Assembly (NCBI GenBank): GCA_030522375.1
Contig: CP130488.1
Span: forward strand, 682,001 to 746,000
Origin: Methanosuratincola petrocarbonis
GTDB taxonomy: Archaea > Thermoproteota > Methanomethylicia > Methanomethylicales > Methanomethylicaceae
Length of the DNA stretch: 64,000 nucleotides
Direction: 5' to 3'
The position numbers were made by a program, and so were the translations under genes. The notes below the pieces were generated by a model that saw only the letters and a list, made by a program, of their open reading frames with translations, did no database searches and had not been told where the DNA came from. Below are positions 51,660 through 61,163 of this stretch, in pieces (position 1 is the first letter of the stretch; each line of letters begins with the position of its first letter).

Positions 51660-52088
51660 TCATTCCTTTATTTTTTCCAGCAGGATCGAAGGGCAGATCC
51701 TCTTGATGCCCTGAACCGAACTGACCTTTGAGAGGGTCTGCGCAAGATCTCGCCCGTCCTTGCCCCAGATCTCGGCCATGATCATGTGGTCGCCGGTCGA
51801 GGTGGCCACGTACCTGACCTCCTCGAACTCCGCCAGCTTCTGTGCGGTTTCCAGGAGCATCCCCGGGTCGACATCGAAGCCCACGACTGCAATGGTGTTG
51901 TATCCGACTTTGAGGTTGTCAACGATTATTGTGAACTTCTTGATTACGCCGCGTTCCCTCAGCGTGAGTACCCGTTTCCTTATCGTAGACTCGTTCTGAC
52001 CGAGCTGCCGCGCAAGATCCGAGTATGAGAGGCTTGCATCCTTCTGCAGCGCATCGATTATTTTCATATCGAGCTCATCGAGAGACAT
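51660..52088 (-). CDS. Lrp/AsnC-family transcription regulator
   Basis: A 142-residue regulator. The N-terminal helix-turn-helix (LSYSDLARQLGQNESTIRKRVLTLRERGVI, ~19-48) is followed by a RAM ligand-binding domain (NTIAVVGFDVDPG..., VRYVATSTGDHMIMAEIWGKD). ATG 52088; a GTG at 52097 is also in frame. The promoter carries a palindromic GTTATATAAC (52119-52128). Lrp proteins sense amino acids, and some archaeal ones sense metals. Control of copA is possible by position but not shown. Confidence 0.92.
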   Translation of the reverse strand: MSLDELDMKIIDALQKDASLSYSDLARQLGQNESTIRKRVLTLRERGVIKKFTIIVDNLKVGYNTIAVVGFDVDPGMLLETAQKLAEFEEVRYVATSTGDHMIMAEIWGKDGRDLAQTLSKVSSVQGIKRICPSILLEKIKE

Positions 52089-52185
52089 ATCCAGCACTGC
52101 TTAACGCTGTTTCAAGGTGTTATATAACCTTTTAGAAGAAGATCCCTTTAAAAAGGCAACACCGCTAATTGTAGTGGGAACTCGT

Positions 52186-52800
52186 ATGACTTTCAAGATG
52201 CGCGAGGTGTATTATTTCGAGAAGCCTGGGCCGCAGAACACCGACCTGGTGGTGGAAGCGGTCACGAAGCACATCGAGAGGAGCGGCATAAGGGACCTCG
52301 TCGTCGCGAGCTCGACCGGGAAGACAGCGCTGGAGTTCGCGAGGGCGCTCAGGGACGAGGCCAGGATAGTCTGCGTCTCCGACGGCCCGTATAGGAGGGA
52401 GATGGGCTTCGAGTGGCCATGCATGGACCCGAGTGCCAAGGAGGAGCTCGAGAACCTCGGGGTCATCGTGCTCGACTCAGCGCCATACGTGCTCCACGGT
52501 TCCCTGTACGAGGGATCCGGAGCAGACATCCCGACGCCGACGAAGACCTTCAGGGACACCCTCTACGCCTTCGGCCAAGGGATGAAGGTCGCGGTCGAGG
52601 TCGTCCTCTGCGCGGTCGATTGCGGGGTCCTGGAGCCGTACAAGGACGTGATAGGCGTCGGGGGCAGCGGCGACGGTGCGGACACAGCCATCGTATTGAG
52701 ATCCACGTTCCCCGGGACGGTCTTCTCCAGAGACAAGACCAAGCGGCTCGAGATCAAGGAGATACTCGCGATGCCGCTTGAGAAGAAGTGGTGGGACTAG
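52186..52800 (+). CDS. Pyruvate kinase alpha/beta-domain-like protein (COG1751)
   Basis: A 204-residue protein from ATG 52186. It resembles the stand-alone C-terminal (allosteric) domain of pyruvate kinase: VEAVTKHIERSGIRDLVVASSTGKTALEFARAL and later VGGSGDGADTAIVL match this conserved family. The function is unknown; it is not a full pyruvate kinase. TTTAAAAA at 52147-52154 is a good TATA box, which supports 52186 over the upstream frame start at 52117. Its 3' end overlaps the convergent synthetase gene by 47 bases. Confidence 0.8.
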   Translation: MTFKMREVYYFEKPGPQNTDLVVEAVTKHIERSGIRDLVVASSTGKTALEFARALRDEARIVCVSDGPYRREMGFEWPCMDPSAKEELENLGVIVLDSAPYVLHGSLYEGSGADIPTPTKTFRDTLYAFGQGMKVAVEVVLCAVDCGVLEPYKDVIGVGGSGDGADTAIVLRSTFPGTVFSRDKTKRLEIKEILAMPLEKKWWD

Positions 52801-54199
52801 GCATCCCTTTCTTCAGCCTGTACCTTTGCCACCTGTAGTAGGCTGCTAATGCCGAGACGGCCCTCTCGGGTATCGGGTACGAAGGCATGCCGCGCTCGTC
52901 CAGCTTCTGCATCGCCTCGTTGCACTGGGTGCCGCCGATGAAGCTGGTCACCACCGTCTTCTCGCAGCCTTGGGCTTCGCAGCCGTCTGCTATTGCCTTG
53001 GCTATGGAGACGGGATCGGTGATCGCGGTCTGGCAGTAGAGCACAATGACGGACCCTATACGGGGATCCTTTAGCGCGAGCTCGACCGACCGGGCGTAGC
53101 TCTCCTCGTACGCCTGCCCCGTCAGGTCCACGGGGTTCTTCGAGTTCCCGAACACAGGCATCAGCCGCTTGAACCCCAGTTGGAGGTCCTCGGGCAGCTG
53201 CCGGATCGGCACACCAGCCTCCTCGCAGGCATCCGCAGCCATCACGCCAACACCGCCGCCGTTGGTTATGATGAGGCAGTTGTCGTTCAGCGGGGGAGGC
53301 TGCATGGTCATCAGCTTAGCCCAGTCGAAGGCTTGGGCTAGATCGGACGCCCTGAGGGCCCCGCACTGCCTGAACGCTGCGTCATAGACCGCGTCAGATC
53401 CGGCTAGGGACCCCGTGTGCGAAGAGGCTGCAGATGCTCCGGCGCCGGTCTTCCCCGACTTGAGCACTATCACGGGCTTCCTGAGGCTCGACCTCCTCAT
53501 CGAGTCGAGGAGCCTCCTCCCGTCCTTGGCGCCCTCGATGTAGACCAGGACGGCCCCGGTGTTCCTGTCCTCCGAGAAGAAGTCCAGGACATCCGCCTCC
53601 TCGACGTCTGCCTTGTTGCCCATGCTGACTACTGCAGACACGCCGATCCTGTAGAGGTTCGTCCACCCCATCATCGCGATGCCCAGGGCGCCGCTCTGCG
53701 TCACGAAAGCTATCCTGCCTGGGAAGACCCTCGAGAGGCCGAAGGTCGCGTTCATCTTCGACGGGGCGTAGTATAGCCCAAAGATGTTCGGGCCCAGTAT
53801 GCGCATCCCGTGTTTCCTGGCGGTCTGGACGAGCCTATCCTCGAGCTCCAGGTTCCCGACCTCCCTGAATCCGGAGCTGATTATCAGCGCAGCCCTGATC
53901 CCCGTCTCCCCGCACTCCTCGAGTATGTCCGGCACGTACGCAGCCGGCACGGCTATCACTGCCAAGTCGACCTCGCCAGGGATCTCTTTGACGGACGTGT
54001 ACGACTTCAGCCCCATCACATCTGCGCCCTCCGGGTTGACGGGGTAGAGCTTCCCTTCGTACCCGCCTGTCAGGATGTTGCTGACGAGCTCGTAACCTAT
54101 CTTCTTGGGGTTCTTAGACGCCCCGATCACCGCGATGCTCCTTGGGGAGAACATCACATCGAGCCCGCTCATCGGAAACACCATGTCGGATACAGACAT
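52754..54199 (-). CDS. Acyl-CoA synthetase (NDP-forming), alpha-subunit type
   Basis: A 481-residue protein. The CoA-binding Rossmann domain starts at LDVMFSPRSIAVIGASKNPKKIG, followed by ligase-CoA domains. SSHTGSLAGSD carries the expected catalytic His. It ends after the alpha part, and no ATP-grasp beta subunit follows. Family members make acetate or other acids plus ATP from acyl-CoA in archaea. The start is ambiguous among ATGs at 54199, 54184, 54172 and 54154; a TATA-like TTTATTA near 54225-54231 favours 54199. Confidence 0.9.
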   Translation of the reverse strand: MSVSDMVFPMSGLDVMFSPRSIAVIGASKNPKKIGYELVSNILTGGYEGKLYPVNPEGADVMGLKSYTSVKEIPGEVDLAVIAVPAAYVPDILEECGETGIRAALIISSGFREVGNLELEDRLVQTARKHGMRILGPNIFGLYYAPSKMNATFGLSRVFPGRIAFVTQSGALGIAMMGWTNLYRIGVSAVVSMGNKADVEEADVLDFFSEDRNTGAVLVYIEGAKDGRRLLDSMRRSSLRKPVIVLKSGKTGAGASAASSHTGSLAGSDAVYDAAFRQCGALRASDLAQAFDWAKLMTMQPPPLNDNCLIITNGGGVGVMAADACEEAGVPIRQLPEDLQLGFKRLMPVFGNSKNPVDLTGQAYEESYARSVELALKDPRIGSVIVLYCQTAITDPVSIAKAIADGCEAQGCEKTVVTSFIGGTQCNEAMQKLDERGMPSYPIPERAVSALAAYYRWQRYRLKKGMPSPTTSSQAASRVSP

Positions 54200-54312
54200 T
54201 AGGATAAGAGCGGGGCATACGCCTAATAAATTGTACGCCCGGATCCTGCCCGCCTCAAGACTCAAAATTCCTTTATATGGGGCGTTGGTGCCTGTAATGG
54301 GGTGGGACTGAA

Positions 54313-55314
54313 TTGGCGACGACCTACAGGGTGCCCCCGGATGTGCCGCTGATAGGGGCAATCCCCTTCGGCCTGATAGACAGGGGGACGAACGTGGTAC
54401 AGGTCAGGCCCTCCACGGCTTGCCCGCTGAACTGCATATTCTGTTCCACCGATGCTGGGCCGAAGTCCACGATGAGGAACGCAGAGTACATCGTGGATCT
54501 AGACCATTTGCTGGAGTGGTTCAGGTCCGTAGCCAAGATGAAGGGGAAGGGGGTAGAGGCACACATCGACACCGTTGGGGACCCCCTCACCTACCCGAGG
54601 ATATCCGACCTGGTCCACGAGTTGGCGTCGACTGGAGGGGTAGAGGTGGTATCGATCCAGACCCACGGGCACCTCCTGAGCGAACGGCTCATAGACGATC
54701 TCGGGGCTGCAGGGCTCTCGAGGATCAACCTTTCCGTGGACGCGCTGGACCCGGAACTGGCGAGGGACCTATCCGGTACCGCATCGTACAGCCCTGCCAG
54801 GGTGATGGAAATGGCTGAGTATGCCATAAAGAACGCGGGGGTCGACATACTGGTAGCCCCGGTCTGGGTCAACCCGATAAACACGTGCGAGCTCGAAGCC
54901 CTGATCGAATGGGCAAAGAGCCTTGGCGCGGGGAAGAGGTGGCCCCCGCTGGGGATACAGAAGTGCGAAAGGCACAGGTTCGGCCGGAAGGACAGGCGGA
55001 TAAGGTACATCAGCTGGTATGACTTTTACGCGCATTTGAGGGGGCTCGAGGCGAAATGTGGAACACGCCTAATTCTAAACCCGAACGACTTCGGGATGAG
55101 GAGATGCAAGAGGATTGCCAACCCATACAGAGTTGGGGAGAGACTGAAGGTCAGGACTGTAGGACCCGGATGGCTGAAAGGAGAGACGCTGGCAATCAAT
55201 GCAGAAGGGACCAGATTAGTCACCATTGTTGGTAGTGAGATCCCGCCAGGGACAGAACTGAATGCCAGGCTCCTGCGGGTCAAAGACAACATCTTCGTTG
55301 GCAGGCGGCTGTGA
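54313..55314 (+). CDS. Radical SAM protein, COG2100 type
   Basis: A 333-residue radical SAM protein. The cluster motif is CPLNCIFCST (CxxxCxxC, ~36-43), preceded by VQVRPST. The order of later motifs (GDPLTYP, SIQTHGHLL, INLSVDALDPE) agrees with COG2100 archaeal Fe-S oxidoreductases. The C-terminal ~75 residues are a TRAM-like barrel (GERLKVRTVGPGW...LRVKDNIFVGRR), suggesting RNA as substrate. The TTG start is preceded by TTTATAT (54272-54278). Confidence 0.87.
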   Translation: MATTYRVPPDVPLIGAIPFGLIDRGTNVVQVRPSTACPLNCIFCSTDAGPKSTMRNAEYIVDLDHLLEWFRSVAKMKGKGVEAHIDTVGDPLTYPRISDLVHELASTGGVEVVSIQTHGHLLSERLIDDLGAAGLSRINLSVDALDPELARDLSGTASYSPARVMEMAEYAIKNAGVDILVAPVWVNPINTCELEALIEWAKSLGAGKRWPPLGIQKCERHRFGRKDRRIRYISWYDFYAHLRGLEAKCGTRLILNPNDFGMRRCKRIANPYRVGERLKVRTVGPGWLKGETLAINAEGTRLVTIVGSEIPPGTELNARLLRVKDNIFVGRRL

Positions 55315-55336
55315 TCGATCCGATGCCTGTCCTAGT

Positions 55337-55675
55337 TCATGCAGAGATGTCCCGTGATCCCTCTTTGAGTATCTCATGCAATGTGCCTTTAAGGAAAGCG
55401 CGAAGTTTTGCCAACGCACTCGCGCCCTTGCCAGTAAGCTGGTACTGCTTAATCCTCCTCCTGCCTTTCGTGACCCACTCCCCGGAGATAAGCCCTGTTT
55501 CCTCCATGCTGTAGAGCATGGGGTATAGTACCCCTGCATGGTAAGCTATGCCAGTCATTCGCTTGATCTCTTTCATGAGCAGATATCCCGAAAGGGACCC
55601 CTTCTCCAGTATTGAGAGGACGATAGCCCTTATCAGCCCGTTAGTCATGGAGCGTAGGAGCCTGTCTGACGCCAT
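55337..55675 (-). CDS. PadR-family transcription regulator
   Basis: A 112-residue regulator. The PadR winged helix is clear: AIVLSILEKGSLSGYLLMKEIKRMTG, then AGVLYPMLYSMEETGLI. A basic wing (KGRRRIKQYQLTGKG) and a C-terminal dimerisation helix follow. ATG 55675 is preferred; TTG 55699 and GTG 55684 are in frame. It is divergent from the radical SAM/B12 gene across an AT-rich shared promoter with a TA repeat (~55716-55731), a probable control point. Confidence 0.9.
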   Translation of the reverse strand: MASDRLLRSMTNGLIRAIVLSILEKGSLSGYLLMKEIKRMTGIAYHAGVLYPMLYSMEETGLISGEWVTKGRRRIKQYQLTGKGASALAKLRAFLKGTLHEILKEGSRDISA

Positions 55676-55766
55676 TTCTTTCACTATTTTTGTTTTCAAA
55701 TATTTTAAAAATAAAAATATATATATATATATCGTTTGCGGTTAAAATAAGGGAAGGTAATGGGAG

Positions 55767-57359
55767 ATGGGGTGCAAAGTCGTCCTCACGGCAGACAGGT
55801 CTCTTATGAGCGATTATGGAGGAGGGCTTTTTTACGGTTTCATCACCACCGCCCCAGCCGGCAGCATTAAGCTTCTTCCTCTGAGTGGTGCCCTAAAGTT
55901 CATTCTCCACCGTGTTCCAGCAGACGAAAGAGGGAGGGCGCTCATCGCACCGCACGGACTCAGGAGGGCCGAGGCGGCACTGATAGAATCTGGGGTGGTA
56001 GGCGCCGATGATGTCGCAGTAGTTCCGCCTGAGAGCCTAGGCAATGCGATCACAGGGGATACGAAAGTCATAGGCATCTCGGTAATCGACCCGCTGGGCA
56101 AAGGGCCAGCGTCGACTACCTTCAGCGGCGAGCACGGCATCGTTCATGCTGAAGCGTTCAGCGCAATGATGTTCAGGAGGCTGATGGGATCCAAAGCCAT
56201 AAAGGAGGCAAAGAGCAAGGGGGCAATGGTCGTGGTAGGGGGACCAGGCACCTGGCAGTTGGAGGGCGTAGGCTTCAGCAAGCTGAACATAGACGTCCTC
56301 GTCCACGGCGAGGCTGAAACGGTGTTTCCCTTGGTCGTGGAAAAGATCCTCGGGCACGAGCTCGTGGCGCCTGCGGTATTCAGGTCCAAACCCAACCTTG
56401 CGGTAGACGGGTCAAAAATACCGCTCTTGCGCGGGGGGACTGTAGGGGGGCTCGTAGAGATCTCAAGGGGGTGCGGCAGAGGGTGCAGCTTCTGCCTCCC
56501 GAACATGAGGAAGGTCCGCCATAGGGCTATTGGCGACATAATCGAAGATGTGAAAACGAATCTCCGGTTCGGTCAGAGAAGCATCTGCCTCCATGCAGAG
56601 GATGTCCTCAGATATGGAACCTCGGATCTTGTCCCAAGGCACGGCAAGGTAGTTGAGCTATTCACCGAGGTAAGCAAGCTTAAAGAGATCAGCGGCTTGA
56701 GCATAAGCCACGCAGCCCTTGCCTCAATAGCGACAAGCCCAGAGACGGTGTCCTCCATATCAGAGATCCTGGGGCTCGGTGGGAGAAGATGGATGGGGTT
56801 CCAGACCGGGATCGAGACTGGAAGCCCGGAATTGCTAGGCAAACTCATGCGCAACAAGGCAGCGCCGTTTGGACCGGAGGAGTGGCCGGAGGTTGTTGAG
56901 CGTGCGTTCGCTACTTGCAACGACAACGGCTGGGTGCCTGCCGCCACACTCATCATTAACCTCCCTGGCGAATCGCCCGAAGATATAATAAAGACTACGG
57001 AGCTGGTCGAGCGGCTAAGGTGCTATCGCAGCCTCATAGTGCCTCTCCTTTGTGTCCCGGTGACAGGGAAAGGAAAAACGATGAGACTGGTCGAGGACGC
57101 GGAGGATTACCACTTCGATCTCTACCAAGCGGTATGGCGGCACGATCTCCGTTGGCTTAAGGACATTGCAACAGATTACACCAGAGGCAATACGCCTCCC
57201 GTTAGAATCGTCATAAAGGCTTTGGTGGAGCTGGTTGAGAAGGTACTCGACCCGAAGGTCACAAGCTACTTAGAAAGCAAGGCCACTGCAGTAGCACATA
57301 AAAAAGACATTACCAATGCCCATCTCTGCCCAGAACTAAAGGCTACGACCGCAGGATGA
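55767..57359 (+). CDS. B12-binding-domain radical SAM protein (MJ_0865-like family)
   Basis: A 530-residue protein. The N-terminal ~190 residues form a cobalamin-binding-like domain (GISVIDPLG, VVVGGPGTWQ, VLVHGEAETVFP). The radical SAM core has SRGCGRGCSFC (CxxxCxxC, ~residues 232-242). The GFQTGIETGSPELL segment is also typical. Family members methylate or rearrange unknown substrates. Transcribed divergently from a PadR regulator. The ATG at 55767 is preceded by GGGAG. Confidence 0.87.
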   Translation: MGCKVVLTADRSLMSDYGGGLFYGFITTAPAGSIKLLPLSGALKFILHRVPADERGRALIAPHGLRRAEAALIESGVVGADDVAVVPPESLGNAITGDTKVIGISVIDPLGKGPASTTFSGEHGIVHAEAFSAMMFRRLMGSKAIKEAKSKGAMVVVGGPGTWQLEGVGFSKLNIDVLVHGEAETVFPLVVEKILGHELVAPAVFRSKPNLAVDGSKIPLLRGGTVGGLVEISRGCGRGCSFCLPNMRKVRHRAIGDIIEDVKTNLRFGQRSICLHAEDVLRYGTSDLVPRHGKVVELFTEVSKLKEISGLSISHAALASIATSPETVSSISEILGLGGRRWMGFQTGIETGSPELLGKLMRNKAAPFGPEEWPEVVERAFATCNDNGWVPAATLIINLPGESPEDIIKTTELVERLRCYRSLIVPLLCVPVTGKGKTMRLVEDAEDYHFDLYQAVWRHDLRWLKDIATDYTRGNTPPVRIVIKALVELVEKVLDPKVTSYLESKATAVAHKKDITNAHLCPELKATTAG

Positions 57360-57684
57360 TTGGCGTGAAATATAATAAAACTATCCCCAAACATTTACGC
57401 AAATTGACTGCCGTCTTCACTTCCGCCGTTACCTAGTCTGCAAAAACTAAGAGCGCCCCCACATTACTTCACTGCCGAGATCCTGTCTTTTTCTGGTGGG
57501 GCTTTTAAATAAACCAGGTGACGAACAACACAGTCCCAATGATGAGGAACACGAGTGATACCTCTCGAGCCTATCAAAATAGAGGTGACACACAACAATC
57601 GACATTTCATCCATACCAAAGCGCCCTTTGTTTTTGATAATATTCGCCCATTTTTATAGTCTCTCCTGGTTACTTCCAATTTTG
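57360..57684. other. AT-rich intergenic region
   Basis: The composition becomes AT-rich at about 57365 and stays so to about 60530. A short ACCTCT/AGAGGT inverted repeat is near 57560. A minus-strand frame at 57464-57694 gives no recognisable protein. I see nothing else. Confidence 0.4.
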
Positions 57685-58425
57685 CTACTTCCACTTTGTC
57701 AATATCTCCTCCCGTTGGAATGCTGCAGTGCTTACGAAATAAAGAGCGGCATCAATTGCGGAAAGAATGCTTGCAATTATAAGGAGCCCGTTTATGTCCA
57801 GACTTATTATGCGTATCTCGCTGGTAAAGTAAATCGCTAAAAATGGAATGAATATCAGTATCCCATAACCATTAGCGCTACGCACGTCATTAACCCGCGA
57901 TGAAACTATAATGCTATAGAGCACACTCATAACGACGGCAGCAGGAACTACAACTATTAACAAAACGCCCAAAGTCCAATTTGGAAAATAATTATAACCA
58001 AGCTTACCGAAGGTCACTGCGTCAATGCCGACCATAAAGACTGCCGCACCAGCATACATAGCAACCAGCGTCGGCAACAAGGCGGCAATTGCCTTTCCAA
58101 GCAAAATCTCGCCGTCAGTAAGGGGGGTTGCAAGAAGCGGCTCTAAACTTTTTTCAATTTTTTCGCCGACTATGCTATAAGAAGCGATTCCCAACGGGAT
58201 ATATGCGGCTCCGATGACAATAAAGAATGAAAACGAATCTAATAAGTTTGGAAGATTTGCAACTGACAGCAAACCAGTACTCCGTTGTCCTGCATATTCG
58301 AGTATGGTTGGAAAGAGAACCGAAATTAAAACTGGAAAAATGATGATCGAATACCAAATATTTTTCTGGTGTCTAAATATTCTAAAATCTCTTGAGGAAA
58401 CCAGCCATGCCTTGGAAAACCTCAT
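57685..58425 (-). CDS. ABC-2 type transporter permease
   Basis: A 246-residue membrane protein with six hydrophobic segments. The cytoplasmic EKIEKSLEPLLATPLTDGEILLGK stretch is the hallmark of ABC-2 permeases (compare EKEAKTLETLLTVPVSR in the permease at 5739-7028). Its start overlaps the end of the ATPase frame (ATGA). AT-rich codon use is unlike the surrounding genes, suggesting transfer. Its function depends on whether the frameshifted ATPase is expressed. Confidence 0.85.
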   Translation of the reverse strand: MRFSKAWLVSSRDFRIFRHQKNIWYSIIIFPVLISVLFPTILEYAGQRSTGLLSVANLPNLLDSFSFFIVIGAAYIPLGIASYSIVGEKIEKSLEPLLATPLTDGEILLGKAIAALLPTLVAMYAGAAVFMVGIDAVTFGKLGYNYFPNWTLGVLLIVVVPAAVVMSVLYSIIVSSRVNDVRSANGYGILIFIPFLAIYFTSEIRIISLDINGLLIIASILSAIDAALYFVSTAAFQREEILTKWK

Positions 58426-59397
58426 GTTGACTCCCTCACAAGTTTCAAATAAACATCCTCCAAAGTTGAACCGACAACATTAACCGTGGTAACATGACCG
58501 CCAGCTAAAACAATAGCTTCTACAACTTTCCAATTATCGCTATCTGGATCCGATACATTAAACCATAAAGTACGATCTTTGTAATCGAGATTCTTCAGCG
58601 AAAGTTTGCTTATGGCCTTTAGAATCTTGTCATTTATCTGCTCCAACGTGATAACGGTTTTTCGCCCTTTTACTGCTTGTTCGAGATCATCAGGCGTGCC
58701 TATAGCAAGTAGTTTAGTGTTTAGGATGGCGATTTTGTCGCATATCCTTTGCGCTTCATCTAGATTATGTGTATTCAAAAAAATTGTTTTTTTCTCTTTT
58801 TTTTAATTCGAGGATAAATTCTCTTACTGTTTTTGCGGACTCCGGATCAAGGTTTGCAGTAGGCTCATCCATAAAAAGAACCTCTGGTTCATGTACAAGT
58901 GCGCGTGCAATAGCAAGTTTCTGCTTCATGCCCTTAGAGAAAGTCCCTGCCAAAGCGTTTCTTTTGTCCCAAAGCCCCAACATGTCTAGAAAACGTTTTA
59001 TGTTCTCTTTTCTTTGAGCTTCTGAGCAATCATAGATTTTTCCGTAAATATCCAGGTTGTCATACGCGGTTAGATGCTCGCTTAGCCCTACATTATCTGG
59101 AACTAATCCGATGATTTTACGAATTTTCAGAGAATCATGTTTGTTGCCTATTTCATATTCGCTGATTCTAGCGGTTCCGCTAGTTTTTGATATCAGGCAG
59201 CAGAGCATCCTCACAGTGGTGGTTTTTCCTGCGCCGTTTGGTCCAAGAAAGCCGAAAACTTCTCCGTCATTAACTTGAAGTGTAAGATTGTCCACAGCAG
59301 TCAGATCACCGAATTTTTTTGTTAGGTTCTCAGCCTCAATCAAGCCAAACACCAGATCGGAAAGTACTTGTAGTGCTGCTAAAAAGCTATTCAACAA
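58422..59397 (-). pseudogene. ABC transporter ATP-binding protein, frameshifted in an A-run
   Basis: Two overlapping frames encode one ATPase. 58765-59397 has Walker A GPNGAGKTTT, signature FSKGMKQKLAIARAL and Walker B VLFMDEPTANLD. It then reads KKREKNNFFEYT and stops. 58422-58778 resumes with NTHNLDEAQRICDKIA (the switch His) and the C-terminal domain. The expected join is KKREKTIFLNTHNLDEA, which needs a +1 shift in A7/A8 runs at about 58786-58806. Mutation, sequencing error and transcriptional slippage are all possible. The ATPase probably starts at TTG 59343, as the frame above it is not family-like. Confidence 0.85.
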
Positions 59398-59959
59398 ACT
59401 CCTAAATAAATGGGTTCTTAAAAATCCTTATTTTCTAATAAAATTATTGATGTTTTTTAATAAATCTTTCTTTACAATGGCGCTGCCATCAACAATGCAT
59501 GGTTAACAGTTATAATTCCGCTTAAGCAGGCTTTCAAAACTATATATTATGTTGCGCAAGGAGCTAAAATTTAATCCCCAAAACCCCAAACCCACATTCT
59601 TTCTAACTAACTTCCTCCCTCACTTACACATAGATAGATCAATCAGACAGGCAGAGAGAAAGTGAAATAGACAGTGGTAAAGGAGGGTGTTGACGAACCC
59701 CTAAAATCATCTTCCTATATTCAAAATATTCCCTGATCTGTCTTCCCTGGCTCCCTCACCTGTAAACGATCCGAGGTCTAGGTTTCCCTTCCTCAGATGA
59801 ATTTCCAGCTGATCCTATGGGCGCATGACTCTTTTACGACTGCATACAAGCCTATTTCCGCAAGTTGCAGCATATGCTTATTGGCTTTCGTAGCCAACCT
59901 GAAGCCTGAAGGCTCCCCTCCGAGGGGGTTAAATAGCCAGTTTCCTTGTTAGTAAATGG
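59398..59959. other. AT-rich intergenic region with small hairpins
   Basis: No gene seen. AGCC-TGAA-GGCT and CCCC-TCCGA-GGGG hairpins stand side by side at ~59902-59928, just before TTAAATA (59930-59936). The latter is a likely TATA box for the small gene at 59960. Confidence 0.4.
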
Positions 59960-60079
59960 ATGATACGGATGGACGAAACAACACTAATTATCATCATTAT
60001 TGTAACCGTTGTGATCATGGTGATCGGAGCGATAGTTATTGGACCTCCAGGGAAGCGCAGGTGGAACCGCAAGAAATGA
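59960..60079 (+). CDS. Small single-helix membrane protein
   Basis: A 39-residue ORF (36 if it starts at ATG 59969): MDETTLIIIIIVTVVIMVIG... then a basic tail GKRRWNRKK. It is one perfect transmembrane helix with acidic N-terminus and basic C-terminus, so it should sit with the tail in the cytosol. TTAAATA at 59930-59936 fits a promoter. It is too short for family assignment; it may be a regulator of a membrane complex. Confidence 0.5.
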   Translation: MIRMDETTLIIIIIVTVVIMVIGAIVIGPPGKRRWNRKK

Positions 60080-60556
60080 AAAACCCCAGCGTTAAACCCG
60101 TAGTCATGCTATAATTCTTATTCAATAACCATGTTCCTTTTCCGAAGCTGTCAACTCTATACCTGCGGGGGATAAGATTGAAATCCAAGCCCGAAGCCCA
60201 ACAATCCTTATTCAAAATTGAATGACTGGTTTACGCCTTCCTTTTTTGTGTAACTGTCTGTTATCCTCACTCTGTTGCATCCTGTGCAATTGTTTGAGTG
60301 ATTAACGTATATGTGTAAATGAATGAGATCTAGAAAGCCAGCGGAAGAGAAAAAGATTGTATTTTTGAGTCGAAACAAATTTCAGAACGAGCTGGATCGA
60401 TGACTGGTCGTCCCTTAACCCAGTCAATATAGGTCTTGGGCGCGAGATCCTAGTTGCCGAGCGGCAGAGGGGCGGGCAACCCGAGTTTTTCCCACCATTA
60501 ACTTGGAGCCCCCCCAAAGCCAATGCTTATTTTATTGCCAAGAGGAATTGTAAACG
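60080..60556. other. Intergenic region
   Basis: AT-rich and gene-free. GTTGCC (60453-60458) can pair with GGCAAC (60475-60480), followed by TTTTT at 60486-60490, a terminator-like arrangement. CTTATTTTATTG at ~60526-60537 is a TATA-like element for the DUF2284 gene. Confidence 0.35.
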
Positions 60557-61105
60557 GTGTGTGCATTGCCCGAAGACAAGGAGAAGGTAGAGCGGCTTAA
60601 TGAGCTGTGCAGGGTTGCGGTGTCGCTGGGTGCAGAGGATGCGAGGGTCATCAAGCCTGAAGAAGTGGTCGTCGGGAACTGGGTGAGGATGAAGTGCCAG
60701 TACGGCTGCGACGGCTACGGGAGGACCTTGGCGTGCCCGCCGTTCTCCCCGACCCCGGAGGGATTCAGCAGGGTCTTATCCGAGTACAGGCACGCAATAC
60801 TGGTCAGGATGACGCCCCCTGACCTGAAGGAGTTCTCGTTATTCTGCCACGACCTGATGCTCAGGCTTGAGCGCGAGGCATTCCTGAGGGGGCACTACAA
60901 GGCGATTGGCTTTGCCACAGACGGCTGCCCGTACTGCGAGGAGTGCAACCTCGAGTCGTGCGTCCACCCCGAGAAGCTCAGGCCCTCGATGGAGGGGTGC
61001 GGAATCGACGTCTTCGCCACAGTGAAGAAGGCTGGCTACGAGATCGGCGTTTACAAGGACAGGAGCGCGAAGCCCTCCTTCTACGGCCTCCTCCTTGTGG
61101 AATAG
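60557..61105 (+). CDS. DUF2284 metal-binding protein
   Basis: A 182-residue Cys-rich protein. KCQYGCDGYGRTLACPPFSPTPE is the DUF2284 signature, and CPYCEECNLESCVHPEKLRPSMEGCGIDV follows near residue 124. These Cys sets likely bind an Fe-S cluster or another metal. The family is widespread in anaerobes, and its function is unknown. GTG 60557 is preceded by AGAGGAA. GC-rich codon use returns here, marking the end of the AT-rich stretch. Confidence 0.9.
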   Translation: MCALPEDKEKVERLNELCRVAVSLGAEDARVIKPEEVVVGNWVRMKCQYGCDGYGRTLACPPFSPTPEGFSRVLSEYRHAILVRMTPPDLKEFSLFCHDLMLRLEREAFLRGHYKAIGFATDGCPYCEECNLESCVHPEKLRPSMEGCGIDVFATVKKAGYEIGVYKDRSAKPSFYGLLLVE

Positions 61106-61163
61106 CGGCAGCCTCTGTGCTGGGCTGGGCGTTCCGCCGAGCCGGACACATGAACCAATCCGC

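Noticed and set aside
57464..57694. 76-residue minus-strand ORF
   Set aside because: No domain, poor composition, overlaps the 3' end of the permease gene.
58786..58800. A AAA AAC heptamer as a -1 programmed frameshift site in the ABC ATPase
   Set aside because: A -1 shift leads at once to a stop (CAA TTT TTT TGA); the intact protein needs +1.
60440..60500. Possible tRNA or structured RNA with GTTGCC/GGCAAC stem
   Set aside because: No cloverleaf, no T-loop consensus; at best a terminator-like hairpin.
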